This document shows positions 26,994 through 35,834 of a stretch of DNA of 64,000 nt, in pieces. The notes beneath the pieces were generated by a model. The model searched no databases. It saw nothing but the letters and a program-made list of their open reading frames with translations, and was not told the DNA's origin. The first letter of the stretch is position 1. Each line of letters begins with the position of its first letter. This stretch comes from Bacteroides sp. (lineage in GTDB: Bacteria; Bacteroidota; Bacteroidia; Bacteroidales; Bacteroidaceae). The stretch is from the NCBI GenBank assembly GCA_022648295.1, contig JALCME010000001.1:433779-497778 (forward strand). Direction: 5' to 3'. The position numbers were made by a program, and so were the translations under genes.

Positions 26994-29900
26994 TTAGAAT
27001 GTAAGATTAACACCAATAGTAAACTTTCTCAAAGTAGGATAGCTACCATAGCTGCACATCGGGTCCATAAAATGGTCAGGATACGGATTATAAAGACTTA
27101 ACAGATTTTGACCTGTTACATTGAAACGACAGCTTTGAATGCCTATCAACTTCGTGTATTTAGAAGGGACACTGTAAGCCAGAGTTAAACGATTCAAACG
27201 AACACGTGTCCCACTAACTCTCCAAAAAGTAGAAGCTACGCTATTCACACTCGAATAATTCAAATTGGGATATTTAGCATTTCGGTTTGCCGCCATCACA
27301 AGGTTATCGGAACCATCATATATGTCATTATAGACAAACACATTATCTGGATTCCAGAATGAAGGCATATTCGTATATTCAATACTTGTTCCAGGCTTTA
27401 AAGCTGCAGAAGGAATCATACTGTATCCACCCCAACTCGCACTAAGTTGAGCAGTTAAAGAAATACCCTTCCACTCAGCACTCATATTAGTAGTAAATCC
27501 ATAAGGATTGGCACGATTAGATAAACGCACCTGATCATTATCTTTATCCACAATACCATCCGGAGCGGCATAAGTTCTATCTCCTTGTTGCGCACCACGT
27601 ATATCCTTATAAATCAACATACCCGGGCGAACCTTATCTTTTGTCATCCCCATATAGGAGGTGATATTGTACTTTGCAAAATATTCCTCTATATCCTGAA
27701 AACTACGAAACATGCCAATGCATTGCATGCCCCAAGTACCAATATCAGAACGGTGTCTTTTTGTAATCTGACGATAGAGATATTCTGTCTCCCAATCCAT
27801 CATTAGTACTTTATTATCAGAATAACCCGTATTAATGCCAATCTTGTATTTGAAATCTTTCCCTATTTTATCTCTCCAAGTAGCAGAGAATTCAATACCA
27901 TAACTATCCATCTCTCCTAAATTTACAGCAGCAGACTGCGTTCCAACTATACCCGGAACAGACTGTGATATGTTCATCAACATTTCACGATTCCAAACAT
28001 AATACCCATCTATATTAAAAGATAAACGATTATTCAAAACATTAAGATCAATACCAAAATTCGCTTTATAGGACTTATCCCAATGTACATCACGATTCAC
28101 TGCAGAATTGTTCTTATTAATAGTAATACGATTAAAAGTTCCATCACTAATACTTGTACCAAACATTGGTCCCTTATCAGCATCTTGAGCATAAACCTGC
28201 ATCCACTGCCAGGCAGCAGTATTATCACGTCCCGTCAAACCAAATGAAGCACGAATTTTTAAATAATCAATCCATTTCACTTTCTTCATCCAATTTTCCT
28301 GCGAAATAATCCAACCGGCTGACACAGAAGGGAAAAATCCCCAATAGTTTTCGGGAGCAAACTTAGTGGATGAATCAGAACGAAACAAAGCTTCAAAAAG
28401 ATACTTATCGGCATAAGCATAATTAATACGACCAATATAAGACATTGTACCAGCTTCGGAACGAGTAAATGTCGTATTCTTAGTATTAGCCGTTGCAGAA
28501 TTAGATTGACCTGTAGTAAACTCATAAGGATCTGAAACATATCCATACAAATACTCACTTTCGGCTTCGGACTTTTCAATAGAGAATAAACCGCCGATAT
28601 GGTGTCGTCCAAAATCACGAGCATAAGAAGCGGTAAAATTCATCTGATAATTATCCGTTCGATTCATATTACGAGACAAATACGAAGGAGATCCATTAGA
28701 AATTGTAGAAGCAGCAAAATTTTCTTCTGCTGTAATTTTGCTATAATCTTCTCCTGCTACAGGAGTGTACAAGTTATGAGAACTACCTGAACGGTTAATT
28801 AAATAATAGATTTGATAATCAGAACCATACTGGTTATTTTTATCTGTATTAATGCTTTTTGAATAAGAAAATTTCAAATTCAAGCCTTTAAGAATCTCAC
28901 TCCAACCAAAATCATAAGTCAGACTACCATTAATGCTCATATTCGAACTCATTGTCCGATTATAATCTCCCGAATTTTGAAGTACGGAATAAGAATAGTT
29001 CTGATTACCATCCTTTTTCTTATTACTAATGCCATAAGCAGCAATTGGAAATCCATTTATTTCTTCCGGAATATAATAAGGACGAGTAAGCAATAAGTTA
29101 TAATCTTTTTCATCGCTGGTACCACCAACCTTTACGTTCGGTTTATTCTTCTTTCCATAATCACCAGATACCGTTAAATTAGCCTTCAACCACTTGCTTA
29201 CTTTTACATCAACGCCTGCACGATAATTCCAACGATTATAATCCAACCGCCCCAAATTACCATCTTGATCAAAATAAGACATACTTGCAAAGTAATTAGC
29301 CTTTTCGGTTGCTCCACTGATGTTAACGCTATGTTTCATCGTAAAACCGGTTTTCCAATACTTATCCAACAAATCATAATTCAATCCTTTCATTGCCTCC
29401 AACTCGTCAGCTTGATACAAACCAGTCAGAGCATTGAATGACGTATTCGTTGGATCGGCTGCAGCTACAACATTATATAACCTCCCGTAATTATAAGCAC
29501 TTAACATTTTAGGACGAGACACTTCATCCGTTAAACCAAAAGTTCCGCTATACGAAATCTGAGGTGCACCCAACTTCCCTTTTTTTGTAGTAACCAAAAT
29601 TACTCCATTGGCAGCACGAGCACCATAAACAGCGGCTGCAGCATCTTTCAATACTGAAATACTTTCAATAACCGAAGGATCCAAATTATTAAAAGCTACA
29701 GCACCCAAATTTTCCGTTGTATTGCCGACCTTCATGTCATTTGGATAAATATATCCATCAATTACATACAAAGGTTCTTGAGCCGTACTTCCTATATCCG
29801 ATAGAGAATTCGTATCACGAATATAAATACGGGCATTTTCACCTGGTCTGGCTTGTCCCCCACTAACACTCAAACCATTAACCATACCACTCAATGAGCT

Positions 29901-30323
29901 AGCCAAGCCAGTGCCTGAAAGGTCCTGAATATCATCCATTGGCACTGTCGCAACAGCTCCTGTTAAATGAGCCTTTTTCTGAGTACCATAGCCCACTACT
30001 ACAACTTCTTCAAGTTGCTGAGCATCTTCCTTCAATACGATTTTTGCTTTCTTAAAATCAGTGACTGTTTGAGTAATATATCCGACAAAAGAGATTTCGA
30101 CTTTCTTTCCAGCTGGTACTGATATAGAAAATTTACCATCCAAGTCTGTAATTACGCCAATGGATGTTCCTACTACTTTTACAGTAGCGCCAATAACGGG
30201 TTGTTCAGTTTCATCTACTACAAGCCCTTTATATGTTTGGATTTTTTGAGCAGAAAGAGGTAAAATCATAATAAAAGCCAGAAAAAGCCCAAGACACAGT
30301 TTGATTATACTATTATGTTTCAT
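26994..30323 (-). CDS. SusC-family TonB-dependent oligosaccharide transporter
   Basis: Outer-membrane active transporter, 1109 residues. The order is signal peptide (to about 25; LILPLSAQ), carboxypeptidase-D-like regulatory domain (YKGLVVDETEQPVIGATVKVVG), TonB box region (LEEVVVVGYG), plug domain (VPMDDIQDLSGTGLASSLSGMVNGLSV, VLKDAAAAVYGARAANGVILVTTKKG) and a 22-strand barrel ending in the aromatic FTIGVNLTF. There is no STN domain, so no anti-sigma signalling is expected. It pairs with the SusD downstream, presumably importing RG-II or its larger fragments. DUF4957/5123 lipoprotein and isomerase-like genes precede it within 40 bp each. Confidence 0.96.
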   Translation of the reverse strand: MKHNSIIKLCLGLFLAFIMILPLSAQKIQTYKGLVVDETEQPVIGATVKVVGTSIGVITDLDGKFSISVPAGKKVEISFVGYITQTVTDFKKAKIVLKEDAQQLEEVVVVGYGTQKKAHLTGAVATVPMDDIQDLSGTGLASSLSGMVNGLSVSGGQARPGENARIYIRDTNSLSDIGSTAQEPLYVIDGYIYPNDMKVGNTTENLGAVAFNNLDPSVIESISVLKDAAAAVYGARAANGVILVTTKKGKLGAPQISYSGTFGLTDEVSRPKMLSAYNYGRLYNVVAAADPTNTSFNALTGLYQADELEAMKGLNYDLLDKYWKTGFTMKHSVNISGATEKANYFASMSYFDQDGNLGRLDYNRWNYRAGVDVKVSKWLKANLTVSGDYGKKNKPNVKVGGTSDEKDYNLLLTRPYYIPEEINGFPIAAYGISNKKKDGNQNYSYSVLQNSGDYNRTMSSNMSINGSLTYDFGWSEILKGLNLKFSYSKSINTDKNNQYGSDYQIYYLINRSGSSHNLYTPVAGEDYSKITAEENFAASTISNGSPSYLSRNMNRTDNYQMNFTASYARDFGRHHIGGLFSIEKSEAESEYLYGYVSDPYEFTTGQSNSATANTKNTTFTRSEAGTMSYIGRINYAYADKYLFEALFRSDSSTKFAPENYWGFFPSVSAGWIISQENWMKKVKWIDYLKIRASFGLTGRDNTAAWQWMQVYAQDADKGPMFGTSISDGTFNRITINKNNSAVNRDVHWDKSYKANFGIDLNVLNNRLSFNIDGYYVWNREMLMNISQSVPGIVGTQSAAVNLGEMDSYGIEFSATWRDKIGKDFKYKIGINTGYSDNKVLMMDWETEYLYRQITKRHRSDIGTWGMQCIGMFRSFQDIEEYFAKYNITSYMGMTKDKVRPGMLIYKDIRGAQQGDRTYAAPDGIVDKDNDQVRLSNRANPYGFTTNMSAEWKGISLTAQLSASWGGYSMIPSAALKPGTSIEYTNMPSFWNPDNVFVYNDIYDGSDNLVMAANRNAKYPNLNYSSVNSVASTFWRVSGTRVRLNRLTLAYSVPSKYTKLIGIQSCRFNVTGQNLLSLYNPYPDHFMDPMCSYGSYPTLRKFTIGVNLTF

Positions 30324-30351
30324 CGTTATAGTATTAAATTAATTCATATAG

Positions 30352-31842
30352 TTATTCTGCATACCAGCGGGGATCACCACTCTGATATTCTGTAGCAATA
30401 GGAGCAGCAGGTTTAAAATTCACACCACCTTTGGATTGACTCAAGTCAAACTCCAGATTTATAGGACCTGAAAATTCCGGATCTTCAAGAATTGCATATG
30501 GATTACCTGAATTATCCTTCTTACCAGTATCACTTGAATCCACCGACTTCAAAACACCAAATATTGTATTACCTTCCGTATATCTTTTGCCCTGAGAAGA
30601 TAACAACTTATTCAATCGATAAGTGTCATAGAATATATTATGGTCAACATTAAATACCAAAGTATTCGTATTTGCCATGTTATTGGCAAAGTCTTTTCCG
30701 TTCATTGTTTTACAGAACGTATTATATGAAATATCAAAAGTGGAAGAGTTATTTGAACTTCCGTAAATCTTCTTAGGTTGCGCATTACTTGAATTACTGT
30801 AACGAATAAAGTAAGCTGAAGTATTATCACTTAAATTATAGAAAGTACTATTCTTTATCGTCAAATCTTTAATCAAACCGTTACTAGCCCCATAAAGATT
30901 AATCACCGGATTTGATCCTGAATTATCAAGTTGAATGATACAATCATTAATACGGAAGTCACTCAAACTCCAATTCTTCTTGTTTCCATAGAGAATACTA
31001 TTCTTCACATTCTTAAAATTACAATCTTGGAAAATAACCGGATTCACAATTACATATCCATCCTGATTTGCCCCGCCAGCCTTATATCCCAACGTTTCAG
31101 TAGAAATAGTTTCCGAAGGAGAATCACTTAATGTCAACACTCCAATCTGAGTCATCGCCATGCAATCGAAATTAATGAATTTCACCTTTAATCCCCCCTG
31201 AGTCACTAGCCCACCTTCTGAACCTATGATAACCGTTGGTCTATTCGACTTATCTCCCCGGAATGTGACTGTATTTAAGCCAAAATCAACAATACCATTT
31301 AATGTATAAGTCTTTCCTCCCTCTAATTCAAAACCTTGTTCCTTATCGCTAGATTGAAGATTTGCATTAATATATTCGGCAATATCCTGACCCTCAGGAA
31401 TCGTTACTGCCGGGACCAGAGTAGAATAGGAAAACACAGTAGCAGTCCCAGCCTCTTTATTATTCAACGTCTCATTGCCCAATGTTTTAATGCTAACCTC
31501 ATACTTGGTATCTTCTAATTTATCAAAGATAACAGAGCAGCCATCCACAATACTATCCTTCACTACAGCAACCGGATTGGAAGGATCATCTACAATATTC
31601 ACATTGAACAAGTACCCCCCAGCACCATATATCACTGGCCATGTTACTTTTACGCTTTCCGAACCATCGGAATTAGATAATGTTGCAAAGCAATTATCGT
31701 CAATCTCCGGCGACTCCAATTGAGCATTTGTAACACCTCCTGAAAATTTTTCGTTATCATCAATGCCATCAGTACAAGAGACAACAAAAAGGAATATCAA
31801 TAGGCAACAAATACTACCAACATTCTTAATTTTACTTCTCAT
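30352..31842 (-). CDS. DUF4957/DUF5123-type surface lipoprotein, putative glycan-binding protein
   Basis: Lipoprotein of 496 residues (FVVSC, Cys 23) in the position where surface glycan-binding proteins sit next to susCD. After the lipid anchor comes a fibronectin-III-like domain (about 40-140; SVKVTWPVIYGAGGYLFNVNIV). Next is a parallel beta-helix-like region (about 150-480) with Asn-rich coils such as IKNSTFYNLSDN, DISYNTF and FNVDHNIFYDT, and the start NLQSSDKEQGFELEGGKTYTL. That matches the DUF4957 plus DUF5123 pair seen in pectin loci. No catalytic residues of a known lyase are apparent, so binding is the favoured role. Transcribed just ahead of susC. Confidence 0.78.
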   Translation of the reverse strand: MRSKIKNVGSICCLLIFLFVVSCTDGIDDNEKFSGGVTNAQLESPEIDDNCFATLSNSDGSESVKVTWPVIYGAGGYLFNVNIVDDPSNPVAVVKDSIVDGCSVIFDKLEDTKYEVSIKTLGNETLNNKEAGTATVFSYSTLVPAVTIPEGQDIAEYINANLQSSDKEQGFELEGGKTYTLNGIVDFGLNTVTFRGDKSNRPTVIIGSEGGLVTQGGLKVKFINFDCMAMTQIGVLTLSDSPSETISTETLGYKAGGANQDGYVIVNPVIFQDCNFKNVKNSILYGNKKNWSLSDFRINDCIIQLDNSGSNPVINLYGASNGLIKDLTIKNSTFYNLSDNTSAYFIRYSNSSNAQPKKIYGSSNNSSTFDISYNTFCKTMNGKDFANNMANTNTLVFNVDHNIFYDTYRLNKLLSSQGKRYTEGNTIFGVLKSVDSSDTGKKDNSGNPYAILEDPEFSGPINLEFDLSQSKGGVNFKPAAPIATEYQSGDPRWYAE

Positions 31843-31880
31843 AATCTTAGATTTAATTAAATATTATTCTATTTCTAATT

Positions 31881-32753
31881 CTATTTCTGAAAAAGATCCT
31901 TTAAGTATATAATATTACTTCCAAAGTTTTTTTTCACATTATGAATATCATTCTTATCCCGTGAACGTTCTATTACAAGCCACCCCCTCCAACCCATATC
32001 ATCAAGCGTTTTCTTCACTTCATGTAAATCCAGGCGTTTATTATCAGCAAGCAAAACACCATCCGTATCCGTACAGTGAATCTGGCATATCCTATTTTTT
32101 CCCAGTATACGCAGTTCATCATACAGATTACGACCTGACTCTAATGCATTTTGAAAATTATAATAGATTTTAATACCAGCCGAATTGATTTCTTTCAATA
32201 AAGAAACTTCTCCCTGTGCATCCAGTGAAGTTTCTATGCCAATGACACAATGCTGTTTCACTGCCATATCACCGATTAGCTTTAAGCGACGAACCAGTTC
32301 CAGACGCATTTCAGGATGCTTTATAAGATCACCCCCAACCCCCAGCGGTAAAAAAGCAATCTTTACGTTCATTACTTTCATCGTATTCAGGCAGTCCTGT
32401 ACCAATTCCTGATAATTAGAACGACCAACGAAAGATTGCCCGTAAAAAGCAGACATGGCAATAGAAGCAATGGCTACCTTATATTCTTTTGATTTGTCCT
32501 TAAACAACTTTTGAAAATGAGGTTGCCGCAATTTATTATCAAAAGAATCTCGTTTACCAAGACCTCCCATGTCCATTTCCACCCCATCTCCCTTAAGCTC
32601 TTTAACCAATTCAAAAGAGCCCACTTTTTGGCGCTTCAACATCATCCAATCACATACGGCAATTTTATAATGTCGATTATGCATCTGATTCCTCGCCAAT
32701 AAAGGGAGAGAGCACAAAAAGAAGGCAGCCAACAAAGCTTTTTTAAATTTCAT
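31881..32753 (-). CDS. Exported TIM-barrel protein, sugar phosphate isomerase/epimerase family
   Basis: A 290-residue protein with a signal peptide (ALLAAFFLCSLPLLARN) and a xylose-isomerase-like (AP endonuclease 2) barrel. Likely metal and catalytic residues: Glu in VIGIETSLD, Asn in IYYNFQNALESG (often Asp in relatives), His in CQIHCTDTDGV and Glu in LVIERSRD. Most intracellular relatives isomerise or epimerise sugars; exported ones occur in Bacteroidota PULs with unknown substrates. It is the first gene of the susCD run, 38 bp before the lipoprotein gene, so it is probably expressed with the transporter. Function beyond the fold is not clear. No exact TAnnTTTG box lies upstream. Confidence 0.75.
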   Translation of the reverse strand: MKFKKALLAAFFLCSLPLLARNQMHNRHYKIAVCDWMMLKRQKVGSFELVKELKGDGVEMDMGGLGKRDSFDNKLRQPHFQKLFKDKSKEYKVAIASIAMSAFYGQSFVGRSNYQELVQDCLNTMKVMNVKIAFLPLGVGGDLIKHPEMRLELVRRLKLIGDMAVKQHCVIGIETSLDAQGEVSLLKEINSAGIKIYYNFQNALESGRNLYDELRILGKNRICQIHCTDTDGVLLADNKRLDLHEVKKTLDDMGWRGWLVIERSRDKNDIHNVKKNFGSNIIYLKDLFQK

Positions 32754-32880
32754 AGCAACCCAAATAATTAAATATTTCTTGAGCTTTATTTATACATAAA
32801 GACGAAAGGCTGCAAACTATGTAATCACTATTTCATAAAAAAGTTATAAAAAAGAAAAGATATACCCACGCATATACCAA

Positions 32881-32915
32881 ACGCCCCTTAAGATTATACA
32901 AATCCTAAGAGGCGT
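32881..32915 (-). terminator. Hairpin terminator after the TonB-dependent receptor gene
   Basis: ACGCCCCTTAAGATT pairs with AATCCTAAGAGGCGT with about two mismatches around a 5-base loop. It lies about 70 bp past the stop of the receptor gene and isolates the PUL from the next unit. Confidence 0.7.
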
Positions 32916-32982
32916 CAAAGGTTCATCAACAAATGTTCAACAGAAGTGTGTTTGTGAGGAGTGTAGAAGTTTTATGTTTACT

Positions 32983-35751
32983 TTAGAAGCCTAATTTAAA
33001 TTGTATGCCAACTACGGAACGGGTACCACCAACATAAGTGGGATAATTAATTTGACGCCCACTATTACCAGCATCCACAATGTACTTAGTATCAAAAACG
33101 TTTTTACCGAAAGCACCGATTTCATAATAAATATTCTTGGGATGGAAACGGAATCCGGCAGTGAAATTAGCCAGACCATAACCATCTTGTGTCAACTCCG
33201 CCTCATTGCTGTCCTCAAAATAGACCTTTGATTTATAAGAATAAGTAGGACGGAAATAAACTGCGGAAGTCCGGTTCGTCGGAATATTTACATCTATTCC
33301 CACAGAATAACTTCCCTTAGGAGTCAGACGGAAACGATGACCGGCATATTCCTGGGCTTTACCATTCTCATCTTTATCGTTGAATTTACCATCAATATAA
33401 GAGTAGTTCCCAAAAATATTGAAATAGCGGCAAGGAGCATAGCGCAGTCCCGCTTCTATGCCGAAGGAATGCGCTTTTCCAGCATCATCGGCAATATATT
33501 TACTTTTTTCCTGATCGAAGCGACTTGTCTGGAAATGGCTCCAATCATAATAATAGGTACAAAGGTCGTAATTGAGCTTACCTCCCATCAACAATCCTTT
33601 AATTCCAGCTTCGTAACTGTAAATGATTTCCGGTTTCAAAGTAGAAAGATCTTCAGGATCGTTATTATAGTAAATCACTCCCGGACGCCTGCCACGCGAA
33701 AAGCTAACATAAAAATTATTATGCTTAAACATATAGTTCAACGCAATACGTCCCACCCAGGAATAGTAGTTATCGGAGGCCTCCACTTTTTTCCCGCCTT
33801 CTGTGGGATGATAAAGCACCGCCGAGCCAAATACTCCCGGTACGGTGCTCGAGGAATAACCGGACGACTGGTGTTCATAAGTTCCGCGCAACCCCATAGT
33901 CAGTGATAGGTTCTTCACCAGCTTAAAGGTTCCGTCCATAAAGAATTCCGCCGCTTGATTCGTACCATAATTGGTTCCGTTTTCCACATAATTACTATTA
34001 AAAGATTGATTGGACAGACCTTTTAAGGTTGCCAAAATAGTCTGTCCCTGCGCACCCATACCGCCTAAAACCTGATCAAGATCCATTCCCAAAGAAGCAA
34101 ACAAGTTTTTTACATCACCATAGAAATCAGGCGAAGCAGCAACAGTAGCCGGTTTGCCATCGGAACCAACCGCCGGAGTAGCAGGGAACCATTTTTGCAT
34201 CAACCCGTCAATAGCTTGTTGCACCATTGATTTATATGCATCAGGGAAAAGTGCCGGCAAGGAACTGGCCAATGTCGTAAATTGCGACTTAAGGATTGAT
34301 TGTGTATAAACGGGATAAAGATTTTGCAAATTAGTGCGGGCCATAACTTCCTGAGAGGAATGCTCAAAAAAGTAGCTCATCCCGGCAAAACCGGAGAACC
34401 AACTCTTATTATCATAATTCATACGGAACTCCTGACTAAACTGCGTTCCTTTTTCTTTTTCCTCGCACCATAATAACGGAGCAAATGTACCATCCGCATC
34501 AAAAGATTCATCGGACTTGAAAGCCCGGAATCCGGTAATGGAAGAAAGCTTCCAACTATCATTCAACGTGTGGTTGGCCAAGAATGTCGCTCCACCTACA
34601 TGCCGTTTAATATAAAGATTATCGCCTTGCTCCAGATTGGCGGGTGCATTCGGATCGGCATTCGTATAATAAGCGGACTTATCACTTTTAAATGAAGTAC
34701 CGGGGTAATTGTCATATTGATAATCCAGTACCAAATCGTAAATGGTATTTTCGCCAGCCCATAAACGCGTGGAGTTTCTGAAAGCCCACGTATTTTTTCC
34801 ATTCAGACGTCCACCGGCAAGATTTTTGATAAATCCGTCACGCTGGTTATAAGAAAAGGCGAAACGATTAGCCAGCTTACCTTTCACAAGTGGAGTATTC
34901 AGATAGCCATTGGCCATCTTTTGATTGTAACTGCCATAACCTACGGTCAATTCCCCGGTCAAATAGTCCACCGGTTTGTTACGAATGACATGGATGGCTC
35001 CAATTTCCGCTCCACGCCCGAACAAGGTACCTTGCGGACCTTTCACGACTTCCACCCGTTCCTCATCAAACAATTCCACTACAGAAGCACGTGAACGTGA
35101 AATGGATACCCCGTCCTGAAATACGGAAACACGGGGCTGGGAATAAGATGCTCCATCATCGGAAGTCACCCCGCGGATGACATACCCGGGATTATTGGGA
35201 CTTTGTAACTGAATTTGCACCCCCGGTATAAATTGGGCAACATCATCAAACTGTTGCAAGTTCAATTTGCTAAGGCTACTGCCAGACAAAGCACTCACAG
35301 CAACGGGTACTTCAATACTACTCTGCGTACGCTTTTGAGTAGTGACCACCACTTCGCCCAAAGTCTGCGCATCCTCCCGCATCACCACTACCATTTGTTT
35401 ACCGGCATCAGCCTCCTTTTCAGTAGATAAATATCCTATATAAGAAAAGGTTAGCTTGCTTCCCCGGGGAATACGAATGGAAAAGGCACCGTCTATATCG
35501 GTACTTGTCCCCCTGTTCACAGCTTTCACAAAAATATTCACACCCGGAAGTGATTCACCTTTCTCATTAATCACTTTTCCTTTCACTGTAATATCCGAGT
35601 TGTTTTCACTCGGAAGCAGAGGGGCGGAAGCTACAGTAACAGTACTTGCAAGCAGAAGGATTACTCCAACCAGATACACTTTAGAAATACTTGTTTTCAG
35701 CATAAGCCATTGAGTTTTATTAGCTTTAAAATTAAACTTAACCAGATACAA
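32983..35751 (-). CDS. TonB-dependent receptor, non-SusC type
   Basis: Outer-membrane TonB-dependent receptor of up to 922 residues. The ATG at 35703 (MLKTSISKVYLVGV) is a plausible alternative start that puts the signal peptide first. Seen: carboxypeptidase-regulatory-like domain (VKGKVINEKGESLPGVNIFVK), TonB box region (LGEVVVTTQKR), plug (VEVVKGPQGTLFGRGAEIGAIHV) and a C-terminal barrel ending in FKLGF. It resembles siderophore/cobalamin-type receptors rather than SusC, and no SusD gene is adjacent. Between about residues 455 and 590 there is a low-similarity insertion rich in Gln, Leu and Gly, probably a long extracellular loop. The upstream co-directional neighbour is a secreted metallophosphoesterase, 83 bp away, so a phosphorylated ligand is possible but unproven. 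Confidence 0.9.
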   Translation of the reverse strand: MYLVKFNFKANKTQWLMLKTSISKVYLVGVILLLASTVTVASAPLLPSENNSDITVKGKVINEKGESLPGVNIFVKAVNRGTSTDIDGAFSIRIPRGSKLTFSYIGYLSTEKEADAGKQMVVVMREDAQTLGEVVVTTQKRTQSSIEVPVAVSALSGSSLSKLNLQQFDDVAQFIPGVQIQLQSPNNPGYVIRGVTSDDGASYSQPRVSVFQDGVSISRSRASVVELFDEERVEVVKGPQGTLFGRGAEIGAIHVIRNKPVDYLTGELTVGYGSYNQKMANGYLNTPLVKGKLANRFAFSYNQRDGFIKNLAGGRLNGKNTWAFRNSTRLWAGENTIYDLVLDYQYDNYPGTSFKSDKSAYYTNADPNAPANLEQGDNLYIKRHVGGATFLANHTLNDSWKLSSITGFRAFKSDESFDADGTFAPLLWCEEKEKGTQFSQEFRMNYDNKSWFSGFAGMSYFFEHSSQEVMARTNLQNLYPVYTQSILKSQFTTLASSLPALFPDAYKSMVQQAIDGLMQKWFPATPAVGSDGKPATVAASPDFYGDVKNLFASLGMDLDQVLGGMGAQGQTILATLKGLSNQSFNSNYVENGTNYGTNQAAEFFMDGTFKLVKNLSLTMGLRGTYEHQSSGYSSSTVPGVFGSAVLYHPTEGGKKVEASDNYYSWVGRIALNYMFKHNNFYVSFSRGRRPGVIYYNNDPEDLSTLKPEIIYSYEAGIKGLLMGGKLNYDLCTYYYDWSHFQTSRFDQEKSKYIADDAGKAHSFGIEAGLRYAPCRYFNIFGNYSYIDGKFNDKDENGKAQEYAGHRFRLTPKGSYSVGIDVNIPTNRTSAVYFRPTYSYKSKVYFEDSNEAELTQDGYGLANFTAGFRFHPKNIYYEIGAFGKNVFDTKYIVDAGNSGRQINYPTYVGGTRSVVGIQFKLGF

Positions 35752-35834
35752 ATGATAATACTCTTTCTGATATACCTTATTTATATTTATAAGATCTGCT
35801 AAAACGGGAATGAATGAATTAGTCTTATCGCAAA

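Noticed and set aside
32754..32880. Promoter box CATAGTTTG before the isomerase-like gene
   Set aside because: Spacing does not fit TAnnTTTG; the real promoter may be activator dependent, so no call is made.
24640..32982. HTCS or ECF sigma/anti-sigma regulator for the PUL
   Set aside because: None of the genes here encodes a histidine kinase, AraC-type or sigma factor; SusC has no STN domain.
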